Assembly: GCA_034716535.1 (NCBI GenBank)
Contig: JAYEJW010000598.1
Location: 1 to 5,711, forward strand
Source: JAYEJW01 sp034716535
GTDB taxonomy: Bacteria; Pseudomonadota; Gammaproteobacteria; Chromatiales; Chromatiaceae
Direction: 5' to 3'
Length of the DNA stretch: 5,711 bases
Positions within the stretch are counted from its first letter, which is position 1; every line of letters begins with the position of its first letter. The translations under genes were made by a program, and so were the position numbers. The notes beneath the pieces were generated by a model, which was given only the letters and a program-made list of their open reading frames with translations, was not told where the DNA came from and made no database searches. This document shows, in pieces, positions 5,646 to 5,711 of the stretch.

Positions 5646-5711
5646 CGTGGGTTTTCTTGCGAGCGGGGTGCGTCATGGCCATGAATCGTGTTCAGTTTCA
5701 GCGGGGGATGT
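5578..5711 (+). mobile_element. Left end of an IS1595-family insertion sequence (partial)
   Basis: The transposase start at 5675 implies an element end shortly upstream. The likely terminus is the G-run at 5578 followed by GGCTCCTGATTAGAAAC, about 97 bases before the transposase ATG, a usual distance for the family. A 6-bp hairpin (GGCTCA 5610-5615, TGAGCC 5621-5626) lies in the leader. The exact boundary is a guess because the right end and target duplication are outside the window. Confidence 0.5.
5675..5711 (+). CDS. IS1595-family transposase, N-terminal start only
   Basis: The last 37 bases read MAMNRVQFQRGM, which matches the usual start of IS1595-family (DDE-type) transposases, M-N-x-V-Q-F-Q-x-G-x-S. 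Such proteins typically continue with a zinc-ribbon and an ISXO2-like DDE domain, all outside the window. Either ATG (5675 or 5681) could be the start. The call rests on a short stretch and on memory of the family, so it is moderately sure. Confidence 0.55.
   Translation, partial: MAMNRVQFQRGM

Noticed and set aside
1..5711. CRISPR array
   Set aside because: No regularly spaced direct repeats of CRISPR size are visible on either strand.

Overview
The window looks like a GC-rich proteobacterial chromosome, probably a gammaproteobacterium. This rests on base composition, a REP/RAYT element, a P4-type tRNA-targeting integrase and an IS1595-type transposase start; the genus cannot be read from the sequence. 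It divides into two blocks that meet at a tRNA-derived attachment site near 3745-3792.

Left block (1-3246, read on the minus strand): the main gene encodes a protein of about 912 residues. It has an N-terminal TIR domain with its catalytic glutamate kept, a STAND-type NTPase with Walker A and B motifs, one transmembrane helix, and a C-terminal C-type-lectin domain of the formylglycine-generating-enzyme (FGE/SUMF1) type. The last 40 or so residues have the typical form of a diversity-generating retroelement (DGR) variable region: an RGGSW...LRSA...IGFRLA scaffold with scattered xxC codons where adenine-rich template codons are expected. Two back-to-back hairpins lie just past the stop codon, where DGR targets often carry a recognition hairpin. 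Next comes the N-terminal half of an Avd-type DGR accessory protein. It breaks off at a REP-like hairpin and the start of a RAYT transposase pseudogene, which runs off the left edge. No reverse transcriptase or template repeat is visible, so this is a DGR target plus a broken accessory gene: either a fossilised or orphan DGR, or one served from elsewhere.

Junction (about 3247-3930): a mostly non-coding stretch. It holds a rho-independent terminator and the 3' part of a tRNA gene (anticodon loop to CCA), both on the minus strand. This fits the attR end of an integrated island whose body lies to the right. Two tandem direct-repeat pairs flank the site and resemble integrase arm-type sites.

Right block (3931-5711, plus strand): a P4-type tyrosine recombinase with the full R-K-H-R-H-Y set, followed by small unknown ORFs whose starts and stops overlap, which suggests translational coupling. 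The last of these seems to be cut by an IS1595-family insertion sequence whose transposase begins at 5675 and leaves the window.

The most interesting content is the apparent receptor-like protein. A (formerly) diversifiable lectin domain, predicted to be outside the membrane, is joined through one helix to a cytosolic STAND switch and a TIR NAD-cleaving effector. This suggests a hypervariable defence or conflict sensor whose retroelement has been disabled locally.
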